The position numbers were made by a program, and so were the translations under genes. This document shows positions 36,001-43,583 of a DNA stretch of 64,000 nucleotides, piece after piece (within the stretch, counting starts at the first letter, position 1; every line of letters starts with the position of its first letter). Source of the DNA: Streptomyces sp. NBC_00510 (lineage in GTDB: Bacteria > Actinomycetota > Actinomycetes > Streptomycetales > Streptomycetaceae); the NCBI GenBank assembly GCA_036013505.1, contig CP107851.1, positions 4,101,501-4,165,500 on the forward strand. Direction: 5' to 3'. The notes under the pieces were generated by a model that saw nothing but the letters and a program-made list of their open reading frames with translations, searched no databases and had not been told where the DNA came from.

Positions 36001-36454
36001 CACCCGCGTACTCGACGATGAGCGGCAGCCTCGACCGCTCGGCGTACTTCCCCCTGGCCAGGGCCGAGACGTTGAACAGCGCCTTGTCGAGGCGGTCCGC
36101 CGCGAGCAGGGGCAGCGCGTCGGCGGGTATGACCGACCAGTCGCCGCCGATCTGGCGCTTGACGAAGGTGATGTGCTCCCGGCCCGCGGCCGGCTGGATC
36201 GAGACGCTCTGCCCGCCCGACGGGGCCGTCTCCAGCGTGACGCGGTCGCCGGTGATCAGGGTGACGTGGTGCCGGGCGGATCCGGTGGACCCGGCTGCCT
36301 CGCCCTGCACGGCCGCGTCGGCCCGCTCGGTGCCCTGGGCGGCGCCGGGGGTGGCGGTCAGACCCGCCAGCAGCGCGGCGAGGGCAGCGGCCGCCACATA
36401 CTGCGGCCGAGGGGTTCCGACCCTCGGCCGCCACCTGTAGTTCATCTGTCTCAT
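33080..36454 (-). CDS. Secreted S8 family (subtilisin-like) serine protease
   Basis: This is an exported subtilase of about 1124 residues. A signal peptide (YVAAAALAALLAGLTATPGA) is followed by a propeptide with HHVTLITGDRVTLET and an S8 catalytic domain. The triad is visible: D248 in VAVLDTGYDPNHPDL, H280 in LNGHGTHVTSTVAG and S450 in MDGTSMATPHVAGAA. A long beta-rich C-terminal region ends in SFKQTVIKAYLLK. I took MRQMNYRW at 36454 as the start; ATG at 36445 or a start at 36478 are alternatives. It is a paralogue of the protease at 53463-56810, sharing propeptide and C-terminal motifs. Confidence 0.92.
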   Translation of the reverse strand: MRQMNYRWRPRVGTPRPQYVAAAALAALLAGLTATPGAAQGTERADAAVQGEAAGSTGSARHHVTLITGDRVTLETAPSGGQSVSIQPAAGREHITFVKRQIGGDWSVIPADALPLLAADRLDKALFNVSALARGKYAERSRLPLIVEYAGDAGTAGRRLTAAGADGVRTIAGTSFATLGQDRAGAAEFWKDIAPAKAGATSFGAGIRRVWLDGRSKVQLDRTVPHIGAPQAWAKGYRGDGVKVAVLDTGYDPNHPDLGGLIEESANFTAEAGTDDLNGHGTHVTSTVAGSGAASDGRFKGVAPGARILSGKVCNAGGSCDDSDVLEGMAWAAERGAKVISLSLGDADTPETDALEAMVESVTRDHGVLVVAAAGNSGPGKVGSPASADRALAVGATDLDDELAHFSSIGPRVGDFGLKPDLVAPGVGVVAARAGGTTAEDGYTAMDGTSMATPHVAGAAAILFQQHPDWTPEQVKRQLMQSTAAGKERGTYFQGAGRVDVARAVGQQVTAGTTAVDFGQIRWTDGPRPPVQKTITYRNPGSAPVTLGLSLNVSHDAGEPAPQGLFRLGADQVTVPAQGTADVTVTATPETATTYAAYSGVVIAATADQAVSVRVPVGMDVEQPSHSLRLTVKDRAGKAPAHAYLLVTAADGEVREVELHGKSGTELRVPRDGRTYSVNGFLFDAEYTEATVVGAPKIVMSADRDVAIDARKAKPVTVSAPSRSARIKYAEVGTIGLDGNPFSVPVNDAVGGDRIANVYAVPTATSKDSTFTYLVSTIWVDPAGTDGNPSSVYYLTRPVRGQIPADPGYRPRTSQLATVNSTLAATAPDTTAYRSVWLSLGKLRWVHGMDGLPLPNRRVDYFSPSEDLRWQSVFEQNFFTRPDAHGQSFLSRLHSYRAGTFEERWNQGVQGSGFSPEWVITSREGDAMTFAIQDAANGNLDLVAGTTSSSRPKWELRRNGEVVSTNRGFATVPADVTPADYVATFEQERDLVPSTISTRLKSEWRFRSQTTATRQALPMMAVLMSPRLDEWNGAEAGCRFDIPALVQRPVGAAESPVRTFTAEVSYDEGRTWHTAKVKGTGTKRTVTVDHPRRSSAGSVSLRTYVKDAAGNSFKQTVIKAYLLK

Positions 36455-36691
36455 GGGGCGACAGCGTGGCCCCGCCACCGGCGGCGGTCAGCACTTTCAC
36501 CTGTCGGTCAGAGGACAAGTCACCTTTGCGTCACGACGCATGAGCCGCAAAGGCGCTCAAAAGGCGTTCCAGCCGCCGCACGGGGCGGGCGGTCCGGGCA
36601 CGTCCGGGCGTGTCCGCCCGCGCACGCGGTGTCGCGATGTGACGTGTTCGGCAGGACACTTGGGGACGGGCGGCTACCGAGGGGGCCATGG

Positions 36692-39600
36692 GTGACGAAG
36701 CAGACGCCGCGACGGCAGACGCAACTGAGCACGTCCGACCGGGCCGAGGTGTTACGGCTGCTGGAACGCGCCGTCGCCGGTGAGCCGCAGGGCGGGCGCT
36801 CCGGCGAGGCGGAGGAGGCGCTGCGGCAGGCCCGGGCGGCGGTCGACGAGATAGCGGCCGCGGCGGCGGCCGAGTACGGGGTGTACACCGCCGCGCTGGC
36901 GGCGGAACGCTCGGGCCGCCGGTCGTCGCTGGTCACCCCCGCGCTGGTGACCGCCGTCGCCGCCGTCGCGGCATGCGTGGCGGACCTCGGCTGGGGCACG
37001 CCGACCTCCACCGCGCTGGGCGTCGGCGGCGTGGTGGCGGTCGCCGGTGCGGCCGTGACGGCCGCGCTGGCGACGGGCGGTGGCGGCACGCGGCCGCAGG
37101 ACCTGCGGCAGGTCTGGCTGGAGGCCGTGGAACAGCGCGGTGTACGGCCGTTCCTGGAACGCCGGCGCGCCGCGCCGGCCCCCGCGAAGGTGCCGGCGCA
37201 GCGCCGCACCGACCGCAGCGCCGCCGCGCGGGGACGCAGCGTCCTGGAGCAGTCCTTCGCCCAGCTTCCCGCCACCGAGGGGCCGTTCGCCGGCCGCCGG
37301 GACCCGCTGCGGCAGATCGCCCAGTGGGTGCACCAGGCGCGGGTCTCCCCGGCGTCGGAGCCCGTCGTGGTCGTCCTGCACGGCCAGGCCGGTTCCGGGC
37401 GCACCACGCTCGCCGTGCGCGCCGCCCAGCAGCTCAAGGACCAGTTCCGCGGCGCCTGCGTCGTCGACCTGCGCGGCGCCGCTCCCGGGGAGCGCCCGCT
37501 GCCCGTACGGGACGCGCTGCTGCACCTGCTCAACCGGCTCGGGGCGCCCCGCGAACAACTCCTGTTCCGCGAGCGCACCTCCCAGGAGCAGCATCTGCGG
37601 CGCCTGGCCGACCAGTACCAGAAGCACCTCACCGACGTGCCCGTCGTCATCGTCCTCGACGACGCCGCCGGACCCGAGCAGATCCGCGCCCTGGTCCCGG
37701 AGCGCTCCGACAGCCTCGTCCTGGTCACGTCGGCGGAACCGCTCTCCCTCGACGTGCCTGCGGCCCGCGTCTACGCCCTGCCGGTGGACCCGCTCGGGGC
37801 GGAGGCGTCACGGGAGCTGCTGGCCGGCCTGTCGTCCGGCGCCCTCACGGCGGCGGACGGCGCCGGTGCCGCCGACGCCGTACGGCGGCTGTGCGGCGGG
37901 CTGCCGCTGGCGCTGCGCATCGCGGGCAGTTCGCTGCCCGACCGGGGCGCGGAGCGGCTGGCGGCCGACCTGGCGGCGTACGGCCCGGTGGGCCCGGTCG
38001 ACCGTGCGCTGGCGCTGCGCTACCACGACCAGCCCGAGCCCGCCCGCCGGCTGCTGCGGCGGCTGGCGCTCGCCGGGCGGACGAGCCTGGGCGCGGCGGC
38101 CGCCGCGGCCCTGCTGGGGGCGGAGGAGCAGGAGGCGGCCCGGCGGCTGGGGGAACTGGCCTCGGCCGGTCTCATCGAGCACGTGCGCGGCAGCCGCTAC
38201 CGGCTGCACGACCTCGTACGGCGCTTCGCGCACGCGCGCCTGCTGGACGAGGAGGACCCGGCCGAGCGGGCGGCCGCCCAGGAGCGCCTGATCCGCAGCT
38301 ACGCCGAGCTGGCGGACGCGGTCATCCGGCTCGTCGACGGCCGGACCTCGACCCGCGCCGACCGCTTCGGGCCGCAGGGCTTCCCCTCGCTGGACCAGGC
38401 GCTGCGCTGGCTGGACGAGGAGTCGAGCTTCATCACCGCGGCGCTGCGGCACTCCGACGGCGTCGACCAGCGGGTGGTGCAGCACCTGCTCGGCGCGCTG
38501 TGCGACTACTGCCTGCTCCGCGGCGACCTGTACCGGCTGGGCGAGATCAGCGAGCTGGCCCAGGCGCACCAGCGGGAGGCCGACCAGTCGGTGCTGGTCC
38601 GCTCGGTGCAGTGGCGCACCGGCATCGCCGCGCGGCAGCTCGGCGAGCTGGACAAGGCCCGCTCGACGCTGTCGTCGGTGGTCGACCTGTACTTCGAGGC
38701 GCAGCACCCGGCGGGCGCCGCCCGCGCCCTGTGCAGCCTGGGCATCACGCTGCACCAGCAGGGCGGCCTGCGGGAGGCGGAGGCCAAGTTGCGGGAAGCC
38801 CTGGAACTGCAGGCCGGCGACGAGCTGCGGGCCGACCGGGCCTGGACGCAGCACGCGCTGGCGGCGGTGCTGCGCGACGCCGGCCGGCTGGCGGAGGCGC
38901 ACGGGCTGCTGGCCGAGTCGCTGGCCCTGCACCGGGAGAGCGAGAGCGTGCACGGCGAGGCCTGGGCCCACCTGCAACTGGGGCAACTGCTGCTGCGGCT
39001 CGGCGACGCCGGGCGCGGCGAGACCGAACTGCGTACCGCCGGCGAGTGCTACGCCGCGACCCGCGACCCCCGCGGTGAGGCCTGGACCGTCACCCAGCTC
39101 GGCCGCGCCCGCCTGCTGCGCGGGGACGCCGGCGCCGCCCAGCACCTGCTGGGCGACGCCCTGGCCCGCCACCGCGCGAACGAGGACGCCCGCGGCGAGG
39201 CGTGGTCGCTGTACTACCTCGGCCAGGCACTGGAGGAGGGCGGTGAGCTGGACGCGGCCCTGCGGGCCCTGGAGCGCTCCCGCACCATGTTCAGCCGGAT
39301 GCGGGACGTCTACGGGCTGGCCTGCGCCCGCCACCACTCCGGCCGGGTCACCCGCGACCAGCGGGCGGCGCTCACCGGCAACCTGCGCAACAGCGGTTTC
39401 GCCCGCCAGCTCCTGCAGGACGCCCGCGCCGACTTCCACCGCGTCGGGGTGCCGCACGGCGAGGGCTGGTCCTGTGTGGAGCTCGCCGTCGTCGACGCCG
39501 GCAACGGGCGGGTCCCGGCGGCCCTGGAGCTGGTGCGGGAGGCGGAGCGGCTCTTCGCCGGGATGGACGACCGGCGCGGCCTGGCGTGGGCGCGCTTCCT

Positions 39601-39853
39601 GCAGTGCACGCTGCTGCCGCTGCTCTCCCGCGAGGGCGCCGCCGAGGCCCGCGGGCGGCTCGCCCGGCTGACGGACGACCCGTACGAGGGCCGCGACCTG
39701 GACCTGCAGGAGTACGCGGAGGCCTACGCCCTGCTGCTGGAGCGCGGCGTGGAGCCGGGTACCCCGTGGGAGGCCTGGCGGCTGGGCATGGTGCCGTCGC
39801 GGGGCGCCCGCATGGTGATGGCCGTGCCGGTGGACCGGGCGGTGGAGGGCTGA
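36692..39853 (+). CDS. Membrane-anchored NB-ARC/TPR STAND NTPase
   Basis: This 1053-residue protein has a short helical N-terminus, two probable membrane helices (about residues 80-97 and 107-126), then an NB-ARC-type STAND NTPase: FAGRRDPLRQI, Walker A VVLHGQAGSGRTTLAV (about 228-241), Walker B DVPVVIVLDDAAG (about 316-326) and the CGGLPLALRIAGSS motif. The C-terminal half is tetratricopeptide repeats. STAND proteins act as switches in signalling, regulation or defence. Most Streptomyces versions carry a DNA-binding domain, absent here. The GTG at 36692 has a GAGGGGG site; the open frame further upstream is antisense to the protease gene. Confidence 0.88.
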   Translation: MTKQTPRRQTQLSTSDRAEVLRLLERAVAGEPQGGRSGEAEEALRQARAAVDEIAAAAAAEYGVYTAALAAERSGRRSSLVTPALVTAVAAVAACVADLGWGTPTSTALGVGGVVAVAGAAVTAALATGGGGTRPQDLRQVWLEAVEQRGVRPFLERRRAAPAPAKVPAQRRTDRSAAARGRSVLEQSFAQLPATEGPFAGRRDPLRQIAQWVHQARVSPASEPVVVVLHGQAGSGRTTLAVRAAQQLKDQFRGACVVDLRGAAPGERPLPVRDALLHLLNRLGAPREQLLFRERTSQEQHLRRLADQYQKHLTDVPVVIVLDDAAGPEQIRALVPERSDSLVLVTSAEPLSLDVPAARVYALPVDPLGAEASRELLAGLSSGALTAADGAGAADAVRRLCGGLPLALRIAGSSLPDRGAERLAADLAAYGPVGPVDRALALRYHDQPEPARRLLRRLALAGRTSLGAAAAAALLGAEEQEAARRLGELASAGLIEHVRGSRYRLHDLVRRFAHARLLDEEDPAERAAAQERLIRSYAELADAVIRLVDGRTSTRADRFGPQGFPSLDQALRWLDEESSFITAALRHSDGVDQRVVQHLLGALCDYCLLRGDLYRLGEISELAQAHQREADQSVLVRSVQWRTGIAARQLGELDKARSTLSSVVDLYFEAQHPAGAARALCSLGITLHQQGGLREAEAKLREALELQAGDELRADRAWTQHALAAVLRDAGRLAEAHGLLAESLALHRESESVHGEAWAHLQLGQLLLRLGDAGRGETELRTAGECYAATRDPRGEAWTVTQLGRARLLRGDAGAAQHLLGDALARHRANEDARGEAWSLYYLGQALEEGGELDAALRALERSRTMFSRMRDVYGLACARHHSGRVTRDQRAALTGNLRNSGFARQLLQDARADFHRVGVPHGEGWSCVELAVVDAGNGRVPAALELVREAERLFAGMDDRRGLAWARFLQCTLLPLLSREGAAEARGRLARLTDDPYEGRDLDLQEYAEAYALLLERGVEPGTPWEAWRLGMVPSRGARMVMAVPVDRAVEG

Positions 39854-39935
39854 GGGCCCGGCCCAGCGTGTCACCCGCTCCGGGGCGTCCCACGGGCGAC
39901 AATCGCGACGGGGACCGACCGCGAGAGGACGAACC

Positions 39936-40247
39936 ATGGACCGGCTGCCCGCTGCGCTCCAGCCCATCCGCGACCGGGAGCAGGCGCTGCCGCGCGAGGC
40001 CAGCATCTACCACGAGAGTCCGGTGCGGCACACGATCACCTTCGCCTGGGACGCACCGGACGGCGTCGACGACGGCCTCGCCGTGATCGTCTCCAGCGGG
40101 GCGCTCCCCGTACCGGCCGTCGGCGGGCACGTCGCCGTGCACGACCACGACGTGCGGGTGGTCGCGGTGCGGACCTCGTACACCCGCTCCGACGACGAGG
40201 GCGTCCCGCTGCTCTTCACACGGGTCACGGTCGCCGCGCCGGAGTGA
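39936..40247 (+). CDS. Conserved hypothetical protein
   Basis: This is a 103-residue acidic soluble protein with a GAGAGGA ribosome site 7 nt before the ATG at 39936. It is predicted beta-rich (HTITFAWDAPDGVDDGLAVI, VGGHVAVHDHDVRVVAVRTS). I recognise no family or motif and there is no signal peptide. It starts 82 bp after the STAND gene, so it could share that transcript, and it ends at an intrinsic terminator. Confidence 0.7.
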   Translation: MDRLPAALQPIRDREQALPREASIYHESPVRHTITFAWDAPDGVDDGLAVIVSSGALPVPAVGGHVAVHDHDVRVVAVRTSYTRSDDEGVPLLFTRVTVAAPE

Positions 40248-40259
40248 GCGCGCCGCCGT

Positions 40260-40284
40260 ACCCCCTCCCGTGCCGGGAGGGGGT
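40260..40284. terminator. Terminator between 39936 gene and the mca operon
   Basis: A perfect 11-bp stem (40260-40270 and 40274-40284) with a 3-nt loop follows the stop by 12 bp and faces the converging mca operon. Confidence 0.8.
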
Positions 40285-40296
40285 GTCCGGCGTGCC

Positions 40297-40569
40297 TCAG
40301 CCCTTGCGGCCGGGGCCCTCGGCGCCGGAAGCGGCGGAGGCCTTGGCCGGCTCCGAGGGCTGCCCGGCCTGCTCCGGCTGATCCGGCTGCTCCTCGAAGT
40401 CGATCTTCTTGAACTGCTTGTTCATGTTCTTCATCAGCCACCACAGGGAGAGGCCGATGAGGGCGAAGATGACGAAGCCGAGGAGGCCGGGCGTCACCTT
40501 GTTCTCGTCCAGGTCCTTGACGGCGAGGGGGACGAGCTGGGCTGCGGCCGTGCCGAGTGTCGCGTTCAC
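40297..40569 (-). CDS. Small membrane protein downstream of mca
   Basis: This is a 90-residue single-pass membrane protein. The helix TPGLLGFVIFALIGLSLWWL lies near residues 26-45, followed by a basic stretch (KNMNKQFKKIDFEE) and a charged, disordered C-terminus. Its ATG is 4 bp after the mca stop, so the two are cotranscribed. The pair is conserved in Streptomyces as I remember it. The function is unknown; a link to mycothiol detoxification is only suggested by the operon. Confidence 0.85.
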   Translation of the reverse strand: MNATLGTAAAQLVPLAVKDLDENKVTPGLLGFVIFALIGLSLWWLMKNMNKQFKKIDFEEQPDQPEQAGQPSEPAKASAASGAEGPGRKG

Positions 40570-40573
40570 GCGC

Positions 40574-41464
40574 TCAATTCTCCCGGATGCCCGCGAAGAG
40601 GTCGTCCTCGGGGAGGGATGTGTCCACCCGGGACTTCGCGAGCTCGTAGTCCTCGGTCGGCCAGATCTCCTTCTGGACCTCCATCGGGACGTGGAACCAG
40701 GCGCCGTCGGGGTCGATCTGGGTGGCGTGGGCGAGCAGCGCCTTGTCCCGGATCTCGAAGAAGTCCGCGCACGGCACGTGCGTGGTGATGTTGCGTTCCG
40801 GCCGGTCGGCGGTCTGCCAGCGCTCCAGCCACTCCCCGTACGGGGACTCCAGGCCGCGGGCGAGCAGGGCCTCGTGCAGGGCGACGGTGCGCTGCCGGTT
40901 GAAGCCCTGGTTGTAGTAGAGCTTCAGCGGCGTCCACGGCTCGCCGGCCTCGGGGTAGCGCTCGGGGTCGCCCGCGGCGTCGAAGGCGACCATCGAGATC
41001 TTGTGGGTCATGATGTGGTCGGGGTGCGGGTAGCCGCCGTTCTCGTCGTACGTGGTGATCACGTGCGGGCGGAACTCGCGGATGAGCTTCACCAGGGTGC
41101 CCGCGGCCTCGTCCACGTCCTGGAGGGCGAAGCAGCCCTCGGGCAGCGGGGGCAGCGGATCGCCCTCGGGGAGCCCGGAGTCGACGTAGCCGAGCCAGGA
41201 CTGGTGGACGCCGAGGATCTCGCGCGCCTCGTCCATCTCCTTGGCGCGGACCTCGTGGATGTGCTCCTCGATGTACGTGTCGCCCTGCAGTTTGGGGTTG
41301 AGCACGGAACCGCGCTCGCCACCGGTGCAGGTGGCGACCAGGACGTCGACGCCCTCGGAGACGTACCTGGCCATGGTGGCCGCGCCCTTGCTGGACTCGT
41401 CGTCGGGGTGTGCGTGCACGGCCATCAGTCGCAGCTGCTCGGTCAAGGTCGGATCCTCAGTCAT
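40574..41464 (-). CDS. mca: Mycothiol S-conjugate amidase
   Basis: This is Mca, which cleaves mycothiol S-conjugates of toxins to release a mercapturic acid for export and recycle GlcN-inositol. It belongs to the LmbE/PIG-L zinc hydrolases; 296 residues is typical. The metal-binding motif AVHAHPDDESSKGAA is near the N-terminus and the second metal histidine region is GGYPHPDHIMTHK. Overall similarity to MshB is expected, but the family length and the sequence around KLQGDTYIEEHIHEVRAKEM favour Mca. It acts in the cytosol and heads a two-gene operon divergent from the DUF4307 gene. Confidence 0.95.
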   Translation of the reverse strand: MTEDPTLTEQLRLMAVHAHPDDESSKGAATMARYVSEGVDVLVATCTGGERGSVLNPKLQGDTYIEEHIHEVRAKEMDEAREILGVHQSWLGYVDSGLPEGDPLPPLPEGCFALQDVDEAAGTLVKLIREFRPHVITTYDENGGYPHPDHIMTHKISMVAFDAAGDPERYPEAGEPWTPLKLYYNQGFNRQRTVALHEALLARGLESPYGEWLERWQTADRPERNITTHVPCADFFEIRDKALLAHATQIDPDGAWFHVPMEVQKEIWPTEDYELAKSRVDTSLPEDDLFAGIREN

Positions 41465-41553
41465 GGGTCGTAAGTAGCGGCTTCTATAGTGACCGAAGCG
41501 AGGGGCTGTTTGATTCCAAGGCGGGATTCCCCGGGCCCCGGGAGGACTGAACG

Positions 41554-41964
41554 ATGAGCGCGGTGCGCGACGGACTGCCCCAGGGACGGTACGGGCGGGA
41601 GGCCGAGGCCGACGCGCGTGCGGACCGCAGGCTGCGGCTCGTCGGCTCGGTGCTCGGTGTGGTGCTGCTGCTGTTCGTCGGCTGGATCGGCTGGGACAAG
41701 CTCACCGGCACGGAGGTCAGCGCCGAACTGATCAAGTTCCAGGTCGTCTCCGACCAGGAGGTCCAGGTCCACATCGAGGTGCGCAAGGACACAGGGGTGA
41801 CGGCGGTGTGCACCCTGCGTTCGCTCGCCGAGGACCACAGCGAAGTCGGACGCAAGGACGTTCGCCTCAATCAGCACACCGGTCGCATCGACACCGTCGT
41901 CACCATTCGCACCACCAGTCGCGGCACTACCGCGGAACTGGTCGGCTGCCAGCCCGCCCGATGA
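41554..41964 (+). CDS. DUF4307 membrane protein
   Basis: This is a 136-residue DUF4307 protein. A basic N-terminus leads to one membrane helix (LVGSVLGVVLLLFVGWIGW, about residues 29-47) and an extracytoplasmic beta-rich domain (IKFQVVSDQEVQVHIEVRKD, CTLRSLAEDHSEVGRKDV) with two cysteines. The function is unknown. It is divergent from mca with 89 bp between starts and is followed by greA about 180 bp later; this order is conserved in actinomycetes as I recall. Confidence 0.87.
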   Translation: MSAVRDGLPQGRYGREAEADARADRRLRLVGSVLGVVLLLFVGWIGWDKLTGTEVSAELIKFQVVSDQEVQVHIEVRKDTGVTAVCTLRSLAEDHSEVGRKDVRLNQHTGRIDTVVTIRTTSRGTTAELVGCQPAR

Positions 41965-42143
41965 TCCGACCTGCCCGGTCATTCGCCCCCTGACCTGCGT
42001 TTATCGCTTCTTGATGATTTCCCTCTCGCCGATTGTCGGGGGGAATTGTTACGCTCGTGGTTTCGCCCTCCCGCGAAGACGCATCTTTTTGGGTAGGGCG
42101 TTCATTTGTAAGCAAGCGAGTTCGAGTACGACGAGGAGCACCT

Positions 42144-42641
42144 GTGACCCAGACCAGCGAGAACGTCACCTGGCTGACCCAGGAGGCGTACGACCAGCTC
42201 AAGGCAGAGCTGGAGCACCTGTCGGGTCCCGCACGCACCGAGATCGTCGCCAAGATCGAGGAAGCCCGTCAGGAAGGCGATCTCAAGGAGAACGCCGGTT
42301 ACCACGCGGCGCGTGAGGACCAGGGCAAGCTGGAGCTCCGGATCCGCCAGCTGACGCAGCTCCTGCAGCACGCCAAGGTGGGCGAGGCGCCGGCGGACAA
42401 CGGCGTGGTCGCGCCCGGCATGGTCGTGACGATCGCCTTCGACGGCGACCCCGACGACACCCTGACGTTCCTGCTCGGCTCGCGCGAGTACGTCTCCTCC
42501 GACCTGGAGACCTACTCGCCGCAGTCCCCGCTCGGCTCGGGCGTGAACGGCAAGAAGATCGGCGAGGACGCGACGTACGAGCTCCCGAACGGCAAGAAGG
42601 CCTCGGTGCGGATCATCGAGGCCAAGCCGCACAGCGGCTGA
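42144..42641 (+). CDS. greA: Transcription elongation factor GreA
   Basis: This is GreA, which rescues backtracked RNA polymerase by stimulating transcript cleavage. The N-terminal coiled coil has EEARQEGDLKENAGYHAARE with the acidic tip residues, and the C-terminal FKBP-like domain has DTLTFLLGSREYV and YSPQSPLGSGVNGKKIGEDA. At 165 residues it is the usual actinobacterial size. The GTG at 42144 has GAGGAG upstream; the longer frame to 42033 lacks a ribosome site. It ends in a perfect intrinsic terminator. Confidence 0.95.
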   Translation: MTQTSENVTWLTQEAYDQLKAELEHLSGPARTEIVAKIEEARQEGDLKENAGYHAAREDQGKLELRIRQLTQLLQHAKVGEAPADNGVVAPGMVVTIAFDGDPDDTLTFLLGSREYVSSDLETYSPQSPLGSGVNGKKIGEDATYELPNGKKASVRIIEAKPHSG

Positions 42642-42660
42642 CGCCGCCCCCAAGACGCGG

Positions 42661-42692
42661 ACGAGCCCCCGGCCGGAAGGCCGGGGGCTCGT
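42661..42692. terminator. Terminator after greA
   Basis: A perfect 14-bp stem (42661-42674 and 42679-42692) with a GGAA tetraloop lies between greA and the converging ABC exporter operon and can serve both. Confidence 0.85.
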
Positions 42693-42725
42693 CGTGTGCC
42701 GCGGGCGTGCGCCCGCGGGCCGGGG

Positions 42726-43583
42726 TCAGGCGGTCGCCGAGCGGTACTTGCGCACCGCGAGGGTGCGGAAGACCAGGATGATGACGATCGACCACAGCAC
42801 CGAGGCGAGCACCGGGTGCTGCATCGGCCAGACGTCCGGGGTCTGGTAGTTCGGCGGCAGGTTGCCGAACAGCTCCCGGCAGGCCAGCACGGTGGCGCTG
42901 AACGGGTTCCACTCGGCGATGTGCCGCAGCCAGGGGGTCATCTGGTTGGAGTCCACGAAGGCGTTCGAGATGAACGTCAGCGGGAACAGCCAGATCAGAC
43001 CGCCGGAGGTGGCCGCCTCCGGGGTACGGACGGACAAGCCGATCAGGGCGCCGATCCAGGAGAAGGCGTAGCCGAGCAGGAGCAGCAGGCCGAACGCCGC
43101 GAGCGCCTTGGGCAGGCCCTCGTGGACGCGCCAGCCGACGAGCACGGCGACGATGGCGAGCACCACGACGGTCAGGGCGGTCTGCACCAGGTCCGCCAGG
43201 GTGCGGCCGGTGAGCACCGCGCCGCGGGCCATGGGCAGCGACCGGAAGCGGTCGATGAGGCCCTTGTGCATGTCGTCCGCGATGCCCGCGCCGGCGCCCG
43301 CGGTGGCGAAGGTCACGGTCTGGGCGAAGATGCCGGCCATCAGGAACTCGCGGTAGAGCGCGGGGCTGGTGGAGCCGCCGACGTTCATGGAGCCGCCGAA
43401 GACGTAGCTGAACAGCACCACGAACATGATCGGCTGCACGAGGCCGAAGATCACGACCTCGGGGATGCGCAGCATGCGGATCAGGTTGCGCCGGGCGACC
43501 ACCAGCGAGTCGCGGACGGACTGCACGATCGGGTTGGAGGTGCGCGGCGCGCTGGTGGAGACCGCGTCGGTCACCGTGGTCAC
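42726..43583 (-). CDS. ABC-2 type exporter permease (DrrB-like)
   Basis: This is an ABC-2 family permease of 285 residues with about six hydrophobic segments. The family landmarks are VRDSLVVARRNLIRMLRIPE, LVQPIMFVVLFSYVFGGSMN and FPLTFISNAFVDSNQMTPWL. It forms the membrane channel of a two-component exporter with the ATPase at 43580-44542; the ATG overlaps the ATPase stop (ATGA). DrrAB-type pumps export antibiotics or lipids. The substrate here is unknown since no biosynthetic genes are nearby. Confidence 0.92.
   Translation of the reverse strand: MTTVTDAVSTSAPRTSNPIVQSVRDSLVVARRNLIRMLRIPEVVIFGLVQPIMFVVLFSYVFGGSMNVGGSTSPALYREFLMAGIFAQTVTFATAGAGAGIADDMHKGLIDRFRSLPMARGAVLTGRTLADLVQTALTVVVLAIVAVLVGWRVHEGLPKALAAFGLLLLLGYAFSWIGALIGLSVRTPEAATSGGLIWLFPLTFISNAFVDSNQMTPWLRHIAEWNPFSATVLACRELFGNLPPNYQTPDVWPMQHPVLASVLWSIVIILVFRTLAVRKYRSATA

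Noticed and set aside
33185..36691. Upstream part of the frame that contains the STAND gene (plus strand, antisense to the S8 protease)
   Set aside because: The region is the shadow of the protease; the STAND family homology, ribosome site and GTG start all begin at 36692.
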